Of a stretch of 64,000 bases of DNA, positions 43,622 to 52,118 are shown piece after piece. The translations under genes and the position numbers were made by a program. This DNA comes from Bin87 sp965208015. GTDB lineage: Bacteria > Chloroflexota > Dehalococcoidia > Lucifugimonadales > UBA3495. The notes under the pieces are model-generated. The model saw nothing but the letters and a program-made list of their open reading frames with translations. It was not told where the DNA came from and searched no databases. The first letter of the stretch is position 1. The number at the start of each line of letters is the position of its first letter. The stretch is taken from assembly GCA_965208015.1 (NCBI GenBank), contig OZ242309.1, positions 124,001 through 188,000 of the forward strand, read 5' to 3'.

Positions 43622-43917
43622 ACGGTCGGGATGCGCCGGCGCGGATTGGTCTCCAAGCGTCGCACCACCGAATGAGGCGAATATCCTCCCGCTTCTTTCA
43701 GCTTTTGCAGAACGTCCTCATGGGTTTCGGCCGCTACGATTTTCCAGTTGTCGCCAAAGGCAACCCACTGGTCAGGGTACAGGGCCAGAAACTCTTTATG
43801 GTTATCGATCAAGAGTTTCGAACGTGCTGAGTAGTCTTGTAGTCCCAGTTTCATTTCCTCTTGGGTCTCTGACGGGCGCTGGGGCACGACCGGCTCTCGC
43901 GGCATGATGGTTTCCAT
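43600..43917 (-). CDS. Small DUF5678-like protein paired with the retropepsin
   Basis: A 105-residue protein, mainly helix up to residue 45, then FLALYPDQWVAFGDNWKIVA, a helix, and a VVRRL strand. This matches the DUF5678-like partner at 20389-20682 in motif order. AAGGAA lies 7 bases before ATG at 43917. Its 3' end overlaps the retropepsin start by 22 bases, an arrangement typical of coupled or toxin-antitoxin-like pairs. Confidence 0.72.
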   Translation of the reverse strand: METIMPREPVVPQRPSETQEEMKLGLQDYSARSKLLIDNHKEFLALYPDQWVAFGDNWKIVAAETHEDVLQKLKEAGGYSPHSVVRRLETNPRRRIPTVWRKRTG

Positions 43918-44062
43918 GATCGGGTTCCTTTCGAAACAAGTGGGCTATCGGCTCACTTTAGCAGCGGCATGGCTCGAACCGCAACGCGCCCTCTGCGCCG
44001 GTTGCACCGCCGTCTGCTACACTGCCCGCGACCCCGAGGCTATACTCCACTGGAGGCACAAA

Positions 44063-44848
44063 ATGACTGAACTTGATGACCGCTACGAACGCGGGCAGGA
44101 AACCCGGCGCATGTTCGGCGGCGGGCAGATCACCGGCGGTTCTTCCCCCGGCGCGTGGGACATCGCGCCCGACCTGGAACGGATACTGGGTGAGGCCCTG
44201 TTCGGCACCATCTGGAAACGGCCGGCCCTGACCCCCGTGCAGCGCGAGATGATTACTCTCTCCTGCCTGATTGTCCTGAACCGCGAGGTGCAGCTCAAGC
44301 GGCATCTGGGCAACGCTTTGAACATCGGCCTCACGCCGGAGCAGGTGGTGGAGCTGATCATCCACGATACCTGGTACGGCGGCGCCCCCGCCGGCATCCA
44401 GGCCCTGACCCGGTGCAAGGAGGTCTTTGAGGAGCGCGGCATCGACTTCACGCCGGCCCGCATCCACGATTCCAACGAAGACCCGGACAGCCTGTTCCAG
44501 CGCGGCGATGAATACCGCCGCAACTACATGGGCACGGGTGGCGGCGCACGGCCCGCGCCTCCCACCGACGCCGAGCGCGAACTGGGCCGCGTCACCGGCG
44601 AATACTACTGGGGCGCGACCTGGACCCGCCCCGGCCTGGACCTGCCCAGCCGCTGCCTTTGCACCATGACCTGCCTAGCCGCCCTAGGACGCGAGGGTCC
44701 GCTGCGGAGCCACATCCGCGGCGCCCTCAACATTGGTTTCACCCAGGACCAGATCATCGAGGTGTTCGGTCACATGACCCTTTACGCGGGCATCCCCTTC
44801 GCCCGCGGGGCCATGGACATCGCCAACGACATATTTAACAACGGTTAG
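44063..44848 (+). CDS. Double carboxymuconolactone-decarboxylase-domain protein
   Basis: A 261-residue protein with two CMD/AhpD repeats: residues 40-125 (NALNIGLTPEQVVELII then YGGAPAG) and 170-255 (GALNIGFTQDQIIEVFGH then YAGIPFA). The CxxC of AhpD is missing. It has the same architecture as 17957-18733. GGAGG lies 6 bases before ATG at 44063; the open frame further upstream is not coding-like. A bidirectional terminator follows. Confidence 0.87.
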   Translation: MTELDDRYERGQETRRMFGGGQITGGSSPGAWDIAPDLERILGEALFGTIWKRPALTPVQREMITLSCLIVLNREVQLKRHLGNALNIGLTPEQVVELIIHDTWYGGAPAGIQALTRCKEVFEERGIDFTPARIHDSNEDPDSLFQRGDEYRRNYMGTGGGARPAPPTDAERELGRVTGEYYWGATWTRPGLDLPSRCLCTMTCLAALGREGPLRSHIRGALNIGFTQDQIIEVFGHMTLYAGIPFARGAMDIANDIFNNG

Positions 44849-44864
44849 TCGCAGGACGGCGACC

Positions 44865-44906
44865 CAAAAATCGCGGGGGCGGCCATCGGTCGTCCCCGCG
44901 TGATTT
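44865..44906. terminator. Bidirectional terminator
   Basis: A 13-bp stem with two G-U pairs (44872-44884 with 44888-44900) is flanked by AAAAA on the left and TTTT on the right. It serves both the CMD gene (plus) and zwf (minus). Confidence 0.85.
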
Positions 44907-44928
44907 TACCCAGCCGTCATCGCTGCTA

Positions 44929-46434
44929 TCAGATACCGTACCCCACCTCGACGCAGCCGGGCAGCCAGCGACGATTGTCGGTGCGTAGCAACTCCTCCCC
45001 GTTGGGTGGGCCGTCCATGCCCGGCAGGTAGCGGAACGGGGCCGGCGCGCCCGGTAGATCCAGACCGTGGACGATGGGGTCGATGATGCTCCAGGCCAGC
45101 TCGATCTCGTCACTGCGGGTGAACAGCGAGGCGTCGCCCTCCAGGGCGTCCAGCAGCAGTCGTTCGTAGGCGTCCGGAAGCTCCACCCCGGCGAAGCCGT
45201 CGTGGTAGTGGAACTCCAGCGATACCGGCTTCATCTCCAGTTCGGCGTCCGGCACCTTGGACTGGAACTCCAGGCGCATCCCCTCGTTGGGCTGGACGCA
45301 GATCGACAGCGTGTTGCCGGGTATGTCCACGTTGTCCGGCACCGGGAACAGCATGTGCGGCGGCGAACGGAACTGGACGATCATCTCGGTGGTTTTGCGC
45401 GACAGTCCCTTGCCCGACCGGAGGTAGAAGGGGACACCGTGCCAGCGCCAGTTGTCCACGTACAGGCGCAGGGCGGCGTAGGTCGGGGTGTGCGAGCCGG
45501 GCGACACCCCGGGCTCGTAGTGGTAGCCGTCATACTGGCCGATGACCACGTTTTCCCGCACGTCCCGCAGCGACATCCGGCGCACCGCGCTCAGGGCCTT
45601 GACCTTCTCGTTGCGCAGCGCGTCGGCGGCAAAAGCATAGGGCGGGTCCATGGTGATCAGCGCCAGCAGCTGCAGCAGGTGGTTTTGGAACATGTCCTTC
45701 AGGACGCCGGACCGGTCGTAGTACTCGCCCCGCTCGCCCACGAGCACGTCCTCGGCCACCGTGATCTGCACCTGGTCAATGTAGTTGCGGTTCCAGATCG
45801 GTTCAAAGATGGAGTTGGCGAACCGGAACACCATCAAGTTCTGCACCGTCTCCTTGCCCAGGTAGTGGTCGATGCGGTAGACCTGCTCCTCGCGGAATAC
45901 GCTGTGCACGTGATGGTTCAGCTTCTGCGCTGTGATCAGATCAGAGCCGAACGGCTTTTCGATCACAATGCGCCGCCACCCATTCATCTCGTCGGTCATC
46001 CCAGCCTGGGACAGCGCGGTGACCGTCGGCTCGTAGAGGCCCGGCGCCAACGCCAGATAGTAGAGGCAATTGAGCTTGCCGTTTTCGCCCGCGTCAAATT
46101 CGTCGAGGCGCTCGTACAGGGCTTTGAGCGCTTCGGCGCCAGTGACATCGGCCGTGGCGTAGGTGAGCCTGGTGGCGAACTCATCCCATTCATCGCCATC
46201 GGCACCGGGAATCGAGCCGCGCAGTCCGTCGCGGAACTCCTGGTCTTCCATGACGTCCCGCGCGACGCCCACGATGTGCAGGTGTTCGGGCAAACGCCCC
46301 TTGCGATACAGGCTGAACAGGGCCGGGGCCAGCTTGGTGCGCGTCAGGTTGCCGCTGGCTCCCATTATCACGATGGCGGTTGCCTCGCCTCCGTCATCGT
46401 CATCGCGCAACAAGTTGGGCCCGGCCGTCATCAT
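44929..46434 (-). CDS. zwf: Glucose-6-phosphate 1-dehydrogenase
   Basis: A 501-residue enzyme that oxidises glucose 6-phosphate to the lactone with NADP(+). The cofactor motif GASGNLTRTKLAPAL is near residue 26, and the substrate site RIDHYLGKETVQN near residue 180, with its catalytic His region. The length is typical. Its ATG overlaps the stop of gnd (ATGA). It is the last gene of a pgi-gnd-zwf operon for the oxidative pentose-phosphate route, supplying NADPH and pentoses. No lactonase or OpcA gene is present. Confidence 0.97.
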   Translation of the reverse strand: MMTAGPNLLRDDDDGGEATAIVIMGASGNLTRTKLAPALFSLYRKGRLPEHLHIVGVARDVMEDQEFRDGLRGSIPGADGDEWDEFATRLTYATADVTGAEALKALYERLDEFDAGENGKLNCLYYLALAPGLYEPTVTALSQAGMTDEMNGWRRIVIEKPFGSDLITAQKLNHHVHSVFREEQVYRIDHYLGKETVQNLMVFRFANSIFEPIWNRNYIDQVQITVAEDVLVGERGEYYDRSGVLKDMFQNHLLQLLALITMDPPYAFAADALRNEKVKALSAVRRMSLRDVRENVVIGQYDGYHYEPGVSPGSHTPTYAALRLYVDNWRWHGVPFYLRSGKGLSRKTTEMIVQFRSPPHMLFPVPDNVDIPGNTLSICVQPNEGMRLEFQSKVPDAELEMKPVSLEFHYHDGFAGVELPDAYERLLLDALEGDASLFTRSDEIELAWSIIDPIVHGLDLPGAPAPFRYLPGMDGPPNGEELLRTDNRRWLPGCVEVGYGI

Positions 46435-47348
46435 TGTGAGCCTACCTCACGGACGGCGTGGCCGCCGAACTGGTTGCGCAAGGCGGCCAGCAGGCGCGCG
46501 CCGAAGGGCTCATCCTGCCGCGAGCGGAACCGTTGGTACAGCGCGGCGGTGATTGCCGGCGTGGGCACCGCCAACTCTACAGACTCGTTGACCGTCCACC
46601 GACCTTCGCCGGAGTCGTCCACGTAGGCGGCCAGGCTGTCCAGGCCGGGGTCCTCTTCCAGCGCGCGCACCGCCAGGTCCAGCAGCCAGGAGCGCACGAC
46701 GCTGCCGTGCTGCCAGGTCTTTGCGATGGCGGTCAGGTCCAGGTCGAAATCCCCTTGTTTCGCCTGTAGCAGCTCAAAACCTTCGGCGTAAGCCTGCATC
46801 AGCGCGTATTCGACGCCGTTGTGCACCATCTTGGTGAAGTGTCCGGCCCCCGTAGGACCGACGTGGGAGTAGCCCTTGTCCTCCGCAGGCGCCAGCGCCT
46901 GGAAGATCGGCTCCAATCGGTTGAAGGTGGCCGGGTCGCCGCCCACCATCAGCGAGTAGCCTTCGGTCAATCCCCAGATGCCGCCGCTGGTTCCGGCGTC
47001 CAGCAGGTGAATGCTCCGCGATCCGAGCTTCTCTCCCCGTCGCAGAGTGTCCTTGTAGTTGGCGTTGCCGCCGTCGATCACTGCGTCGCCCGATTCCAAC
47101 AGGCCCGCCAGTTCGTCGATCACCGCGTCGGTCACCGCGCCGGCAGGGAGCATAATCCACACCGCCCGAGGCGCGCTCAACTTGCCAACTAGGTCCGCAA
47201 CTGAAGCTGCCGCCACTGCTCCGCCGGCTCCGCTGGTGGTCACGGCGTCCGCGTTCTGGTCGTAAACGACGAGTTCATGCCCCGCCAGCAGCAATCGCTG
47301 CGTCATGTTGGAGCCCATGCGCCCCAGGCCAATCATCCCGAGTTCCAA
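46431..47348 (-). CDS. gnd: 6-phosphogluconate dehydrogenase, decarboxylating (short type)
   Basis: A 305-residue enzyme that converts 6-phosphogluconate to ribulose 5-phosphate and CO2. The Rossmann start GMIGLGRMGSNMTQRLL, the substrate motif AGTSGGIWGLTEG and the helix containing GAGHFTKMVHNGVEY (catalytic Lys) are clear. The protein is of the short GntZ/YqeC-like type (about 300 residues), not the long 470-residue form. It overlaps zwf by 4 bases and follows pgi by about 115 bases. Confidence 0.96.
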   Translation of the reverse strand: MELGMIGLGRMGSNMTQRLLLAGHELVVYDQNADAVTTSGAGGAVAAASVADLVGKLSAPRAVWIMLPAGAVTDAVIDELAGLLESGDAVIDGGNANYKDTLRRGEKLGSRSIHLLDAGTSGGIWGLTEGYSLMVGGDPATFNRLEPIFQALAPAEDKGYSHVGPTGAGHFTKMVHNGVEYALMQAYAEGFELLQAKQGDFDLDLTAIAKTWQHGSVVRSWLLDLAVRALEEDPGLDSLAAYVDDSGEGRWTVNESVELAVPTPAITAALYQRFRSRQDEPFGARLLAALRNQFGGHAVREVGSQ

Positions 47349-47463
47349 GATTTCTCTTCTCCTTATGCCTCTGCTGAGTCGTCGAGATACTGACTCCGGC
47401 CAGGCTGTTTGCTCAATCTATGCGAGCATCTGCAGCGATGCAATTGTGTGTGCCCCGTCCTGG

Positions 47464-49104
47464 TTACAGCGCATCGATGATGCTCTTTATGCCGCCTGCG
47501 GCGTCGCTCCCCAGATGAACCGACACGGTGCGGCGGCCGAGATCGTCCAGGGCTTGCAGATCCCCTAGGGCCTGCGCGTCGGCCAGCACGCCAAAGCTGA
47601 GGTCCCAGCCCGGTATCGGTATGTCCGTCTGATGGTCCTGGGTGAGTTGCAGGAATATGCCGGAAGCCGGGCCTCCCTTGTGCAGTTGGCCCGTCGAATG
47701 CAGGAAGCGCGGGCCGTAGCCCACGGTGGTCGCGATCCGGTATTTCGCCATGACCCGATGTCGCAATTCGCGCATGGTTTCGCGTATCGCCGTCGTGTCC
47801 GGCAGGTACGCCATAATCGCCAGATAGTCGCCTGGTTGGCTGTCTTCCAGCAGGCTGATCAGATCGGCTTCATCATCCGACCGCTTTGGTGGCAACTTCC
47901 CGTCCCGCTGCCACTGCTCCAGCACGCTGACGGTGCGGTCCTTGGCGCCCTGCACGTCGGGCTGGTCGAAGGGGTGGATACCCAGCACGTGGCCGGCGAT
48001 GGCGGTGGCGTACTCCCAGCGGTAGAACTCGGCCCCCAGGTCGTACACGTCCGCCAATTCCAGCACCGCCACCGGATGCCCGGCGTCCTGCAACCGTTCC
48101 ACCAGCGCATCGGGCCCGGTGTTATCGTCATCGGCCAGCCGCAATTGCACGAAGAAACGGTCGTTCCCGTAGCAATCGTGGATGCGGTCCGGCAGCGGTT
48201 CCGCCGCTACGGGAATCACGCCGGTGCGATCCTTGCCGGTGCTTTCCGCCAGCAGTTGCTCGACCCACAGCCCAAAGGGCGCCATGCTGTCCGTGGAGAT
48301 CAGCGTGAGTTTGTCCCGCCCGTGCTGGACCATGGTCCCGATTACGGCTCCCAGCCATCCGCCCGGGTTCTCGGGAGCCAATCCGTTGCGCAGGCAAAGG
48401 GCCTGCATCCGCTCCGCCGATGCCAGCAGGCGGTTCAGATCGATCCCAGTCAGCGCGGCCGGAACCAGCCCGAAGTAGGACAGCACGGAATAACGGCCAC
48501 CGATGTCCGGGTTGTTCAGAAACGCCCGGCGGAAATTTTCCGTGTCAGCCCGCCTGGCCAGGGGCGTTTCAGGATCAGTGACGGCGATGAAATTGTCGCC
48601 GGCGGCCTCGATGCCCACGGCGTCTTCCACCAGGCCACGGAAGTAGGCGTAGAAAGTCAGCGGTTCGGTCGTAGTTCCCGACTTGGAAGATACGGCGAAC
48701 AGGGTGCGCTTTGGGTCTATCTGCTCAGTTGTTGCCGCCACCCAATCCGGCACGGTGTTGTCCAGGGTCAGCATCCTCGGGTGGACGCCATCCGCCAGCG
48801 TGCAGCCGATAACCTGGCGAATCACCTCCGGCCCCAGGCTGCTGCCTCCCATGCCCAAAAGCGCGACGTGTCCGTACCCGGCCGAACGGACCGTGTCGGC
48901 GAACTCGTAGAGCCCGGGGAGTTCGGACTGCATATCTGAGGGCAGCGTGAGCCACGCCAGACGGTCCGATATCTCGGTAGGATCTTCGCTCCACAGTGTA
49001 TGATCGTGGGCCTGTAGCCGAGCCGGAACGCGGTCGGAATCCAGTTTGGCCGCAGCATGGGCCACCAGTTGAGAATAGTCGCCGAGGTGGTAACGGTCGG
49101 TCAT
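47464..49104 (-). CDS. pgi: Glucose-6-phosphate isomerase
   Basis: A 546-residue isomerase for glucose 6-phosphate and fructose 6-phosphate. The signatures LGMGGSSLGPEV and SSKSGTTTEPL are present. The sequence is of the kind found as the C-terminal half of transaldolase/PGI fusion proteins, but no transaldolase domain is attached. GAGGGAG sets the ATG at 49104; a longer frame upstream is not coding-like. It starts the pgi-gnd-zwf operon. Confidence 0.93.
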   Translation of the reverse strand: MTDRYHLGDYSQLVAHAAAKLDSDRVPARLQAHDHTLWSEDPTEISDRLAWLTLPSDMQSELPGLYEFADTVRSAGYGHVALLGMGGSSLGPEVIRQVIGCTLADGVHPRMLTLDNTVPDWVAATTEQIDPKRTLFAVSSKSGTTTEPLTFYAYFRGLVEDAVGIEAAGDNFIAVTDPETPLARRADTENFRRAFLNNPDIGGRYSVLSYFGLVPAALTGIDLNRLLASAERMQALCLRNGLAPENPGGWLGAVIGTMVQHGRDKLTLISTDSMAPFGLWVEQLLAESTGKDRTGVIPVAAEPLPDRIHDCYGNDRFFVQLRLADDDNTGPDALVERLQDAGHPVAVLELADVYDLGAEFYRWEYATAIAGHVLGIHPFDQPDVQGAKDRTVSVLEQWQRDGKLPPKRSDDEADLISLLEDSQPGDYLAIMAYLPDTTAIRETMRELRHRVMAKYRIATTVGYGPRFLHSTGQLHKGGPASGIFLQLTQDHQTDIPIPGWDLSFGVLADAQALGDLQALDDLGRRTVSVHLGSDAAGGIKSIIDAL

Positions 49105-49204
49105 GGCAACTCCCTCGCCTGGCGTTTGGACACTATGAGGCGATTTTAGCACACCCGATTTTTCACTCTCAGAGATGGCGGAACGGTAACGGCGCGTCCA
49201 GCGT

Positions 49205-49210
49205 ATAATC
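49205..49210 (+). promoter_or_regulatory. -10 hexamer for the hydrolase gene
   Basis: A perfect TATAAT lies 31 bases before the ATG at 49242. No good -35 is visible 16-18 bases upstream. Confidence 0.3.
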
Positions 49211-49241
49211 TGGGCCAAACCTTGGGAGCCTATGGACGGTC

Positions 49242-50126
49242 ATGCCAGACTCTGAAATGTACATCAATGAATCCGCGCCGCAATCAGGCAACGCCGCCAT
49301 CGGGGATCTGGATGTGCATTACCTCGATTGGAATGGCGACGGTGACCCGCTGCTCGCCTTGCATGGGCTGGCGTCTTCCGGCCATTGGTACCGCCGGGTC
49401 GCGCCTTTCCTGTCCGGCCGGTACCGTGTCATCGCCCCCGACCAGCGTGGCCACGGCGCAACCACCCAGGCGCCGGCCGGTTACGACTGGCAGACCCTGG
49501 CGGAGGATGCGGTCCGGCTGATGGACCGTTTCGGCATTGCCCGGGCGCCGGTGCTGGGTCACTCGTGGGGTGGGCACGTGGCCAGCAATTTCGCCATGCG
49601 CTTCCCGGATCGGGTGTCGCAGGTGGTGATGATCGACGGCGGCTTCCAGGACGGCGGCCTGCTCCCGGAACCCACCTGGGAGGCCTTTCGCCAGCGCCTG
49701 GCCCCGCGTCTGGTGGTCGGGACTCGCGAGGAATATCTAGCTCGTCTGGCCGACAACCTCTCGTTCTGCTGGGGTGACGACCTCGCGGAAATCGCCCTCA
49801 CCATGGTTCACGAAGGCCCCGATGGTCAGATGTATGACAACCTGCGCCCGCAAAATCACGCCCAGGTCTTGGAAACCATGTGGAACGAGCCGCCATCAAA
49901 GGTGCTCCCCGGTATCACCATCCCGGCGCTGGTCATCGCCGCCGGGCCGCGCGCCGACCGCGCTAATTCCCAATTTTCGCGGCAGCGTGAGGTTATGGTC
50001 GCTGCCGCCGAAAAAGCCTTGCCCAACGGACGTGTCCACTGGATCCCGGACACCATCCACGATATCGGGTACCACAAGCCCGAGGAGCTGGCCTCGGTGA
50101 TCTTGGATTTCTTGGCTGAGGGCTAG
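49242..50126 (+). CDS. Alpha/beta hydrolase
   Basis: A 294-residue alpha/beta hydrolase with LHGLASSGHWYR (oxyanion region), the nucleophile in GHSWGGH, and a C-terminal HDIGYHKPEEL His. It resembles the haloalkane/epoxide/lactone hydrolase branch of the superfamily. It is divergent from pgi. ATG at 49242 has a poor ribosome-binding site; ATG at 49257 is an alternative. The substrate is unknown. Confidence 0.9.
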   Translation: MPDSEMYINESAPQSGNAAIGDLDVHYLDWNGDGDPLLALHGLASSGHWYRRVAPFLSGRYRVIAPDQRGHGATTQAPAGYDWQTLAEDAVRLMDRFGIARAPVLGHSWGGHVASNFAMRFPDRVSQVVMIDGGFQDGGLLPEPTWEAFRQRLAPRLVVGTREEYLARLADNLSFCWGDDLAEIALTMVHEGPDGQMYDNLRPQNHAQVLETMWNEPPSKVLPGITIPALVIAAGPRADRANSQFSRQREVMVAAAEKALPNGRVHWIPDTIHDIGYHKPEELASVILDFLAEG

Positions 50127-50140
50127 GCGCCGCACGACAT

Positions 50141-50167
50141 AAAAAAGAGCGGCCATGTCGGCCGCTC
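50141..50167 (-). terminator. Terminator of the ABC exporter operon
   Basis: An 8-bp stem (GAGCGGCC, 50147-50154, with 50160-50167) and a 5-base loop; on the minus strand six T follow (AAAAAA at 50141-50146). Confidence 0.85.
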
Positions 50168-50189
50168 GCATCGGATTCCTTCGATGCGC

Positions 50190-52118
50190 TCAGTCGGCGG
50201 CCGCCGGAGACAGTCCGTCCGCGCCGATCACCTCACCGCCGACCGGCGCAACGTCGACCGCAGGTCCGGACAGCCCGTAGTTGATGGCATAGAGCTGAGC
50301 GTAGACGCCGCCGGCTTCAAGCAACTCGTCGTGGGAGCCAACCTCGGCGACACGGCCTCGGTCCAGCACCACTATCTTGTCGGCGTTGCGGATGGTCGAA
50401 AGGCGGTGCGCGATGACGATCGAGGTCCGGTCCCGCAGAATGCGGTTCAAGGCCTGCTGGATCAGCAGCTCGGTGTGCGTGTCGATGTTGGCCGTGGCCT
50501 CGTCCAGCACCAGGATGCGGGGATTGCCCACGATAGCCCGGGCGAAGCTGATCAGCTGCCGCTGCCCGATGCTGAGGTTGACTCCCCGCTCGGCCAGTTC
50601 CGATTCGTAGCCGCCGTCCATTTCCATGATGAAGTCATGGGCTCCCACGGCTTTGGAGGCGGCGATCATCTCTTCTTCGGTCGCGCCTTCGTTCTGATAA
50701 CGGATGTTCTCGCTAACCGTGCCGGAAAACAGGTACGGCTCCTGCAGCACCATGCTCATCTGGTGCACCAGCGATGTGCGGGTGACGTCGCGAAGGTCGT
50801 ATCCATCTACGGTTATTGAGCCCCCCGTCACGTCCGCAGACCGGTGGAGCAGGTTGACCATCGTGCTCTTGCCGGCGCCCGTGGATCCCACCAAGGCCAC
50901 GTTTTCGCCGGCCTTGATGTGCAAGTTGACGTTCTTGAGTACGTCGGTGCCCTCCACGTAATGGAAGGTAACCTCGTTGTAGCGAATTTCGCCTTTGACC
51001 TCAGGCAACTGCGCGGCGTCAGGCTTGTCCATGATGTCCGGATCCAAGTCCAGCACCTCGAAGATCCGGACGCCGGCCGCCATCGCTCGCTGCAACTGGC
51101 TGTACTGCATTGTCAGCTGGCGGATCGGCTCGAAGAACCGCTGGATCCAGAGGGCGAACGCGGCCAACGTGCCCACCTCCAGCGCGTCCCTTTGCAGCAG
51201 GAAGCCGCCGAACAGCACCACGCCGATACCGATGCCCAGGCCGATGAGCAACTCCACCAGCGGTTGCAGCATTCCCGAATACCGCGCCGCTTCCAGGTTG
51301 GCGTCCAGGTATTCCTGGTTCAGCGTCCGGAAATGCGCCAGGTTCTCGTCCTGGCGATTCAGGCTCTGCACCACCCGCACGCCTGTGATGTTCTGGTTGT
51401 ACTCGCCGTTGACCATGGCGATGGCCCGACGGATGCGCATGAAGGAATGGCGCGCGAAGCGCTGCCAGTACATCATGATCAACGTCAGTATCGGCACCAC
51501 CAGCATGCACACCAGCGCCAACTGCCAGTTGATCACCAGCATCAGGATGATGATCGCGCCCACGGTCACCAGTTCGGCCAGCGCCAGTGCCAGCAGCTCG
51601 AACGTCTCCTGCAACTGCAGGATATCCGACTGCATGCGGGACATGATGCGGCCGATGGGGGTCCGGTGGTAGAAGGCGTTGGACTGGTTCTGCAGGTGGC
51701 TGAACATCCCGGAGCGCAGGTCGTATAGGATGTGCTGCCCGGTTAGCGATATAAAAATGAACTGGAGCCGGTTGGACAGGAAGTGGATCACCGTGATGAC
51801 CATGAAGGCTGCGCCAATCACATGGACGCGATTCACGCTGCCTTCGGCAATGGCCCAGTCGATGCCGTACTTGATAAGCAGCGGTATCGCGGCGTTCACC
51901 GCCGCGTAGGTCAGCAGCGACACCAGCGCGATGAGCGCGAACTTGCGGTAGGGCTTGATGTAGGTCATGAACCGCGTTACGACCCGGTTGTCGTACACGC
52001 GCCCGACCACGTCCTCGTCGGTCAGGTTGTCGTTGGTGGGAGCGAACATGCTGTCTGCGGAGGTGCCGCGCATCCCCCGCATCATGCCGCCGCCCATGCC
52101 ACCGCCGCCGCGCATCAT
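50190..52118 (-). CDS. ABC exporter half (permease-ATPase), subunit 2
   Basis: A 642-residue half-transporter: a Gly/Met-rich N-terminal tail (about residues 1-20), six membrane helices (about 60-370), and an ATPase domain with Walker A GSTGAGKST, signature LSIGQRQ and Walker B ending LVLDEATAN. The signature is non-canonical (SI for SG) while the catalytic Glu is present. It overlaps subunit 1 by 4 bases (ATGA). Such pairs resemble TM288/BmrD-type subunits of multidrug or lipid exporters. Confidence 0.94.
   Translation of the reverse strand: MMRGGGGMGGGMMRGMRGTSADSMFAPTNDNLTDEDVVGRVYDNRVVTRFMTYIKPYRKFALIALVSLLTYAAVNAAIPLLIKYGIDWAIAEGSVNRVHVIGAAFMVITVIHFLSNRLQFIFISLTGQHILYDLRSGMFSHLQNQSNAFYHRTPIGRIMSRMQSDILQLQETFELLALALAELVTVGAIIILMLVINWQLALVCMLVVPILTLIMMYWQRFARHSFMRIRRAIAMVNGEYNQNITGVRVVQSLNRQDENLAHFRTLNQEYLDANLEAARYSGMLQPLVELLIGLGIGIGVVLFGGFLLQRDALEVGTLAAFALWIQRFFEPIRQLTMQYSQLQRAMAAGVRIFEVLDLDPDIMDKPDAAQLPEVKGEIRYNEVTFHYVEGTDVLKNVNLHIKAGENVALVGSTGAGKSTMVNLLHRSADVTGGSITVDGYDLRDVTRTSLVHQMSMVLQEPYLFSGTVSENIRYQNEGATEEEMIAASKAVGAHDFIMEMDGGYESELAERGVNLSIGQRQLISFARAIVGNPRILVLDEATANIDTHTELLIQQALNRILRDRTSIVIAHRLSTIRNADKIVVLDRGRVAEVGSHDELLEAGGVYAQLYAINYGLSGPAVDVAPVGGEVIGADGLSPAAAD

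Noticed and set aside
45067..46626. A 519-codon open frame on the plus strand
   Set aside because: It is antisense to zwf and the end of gnd, which are certain genes.
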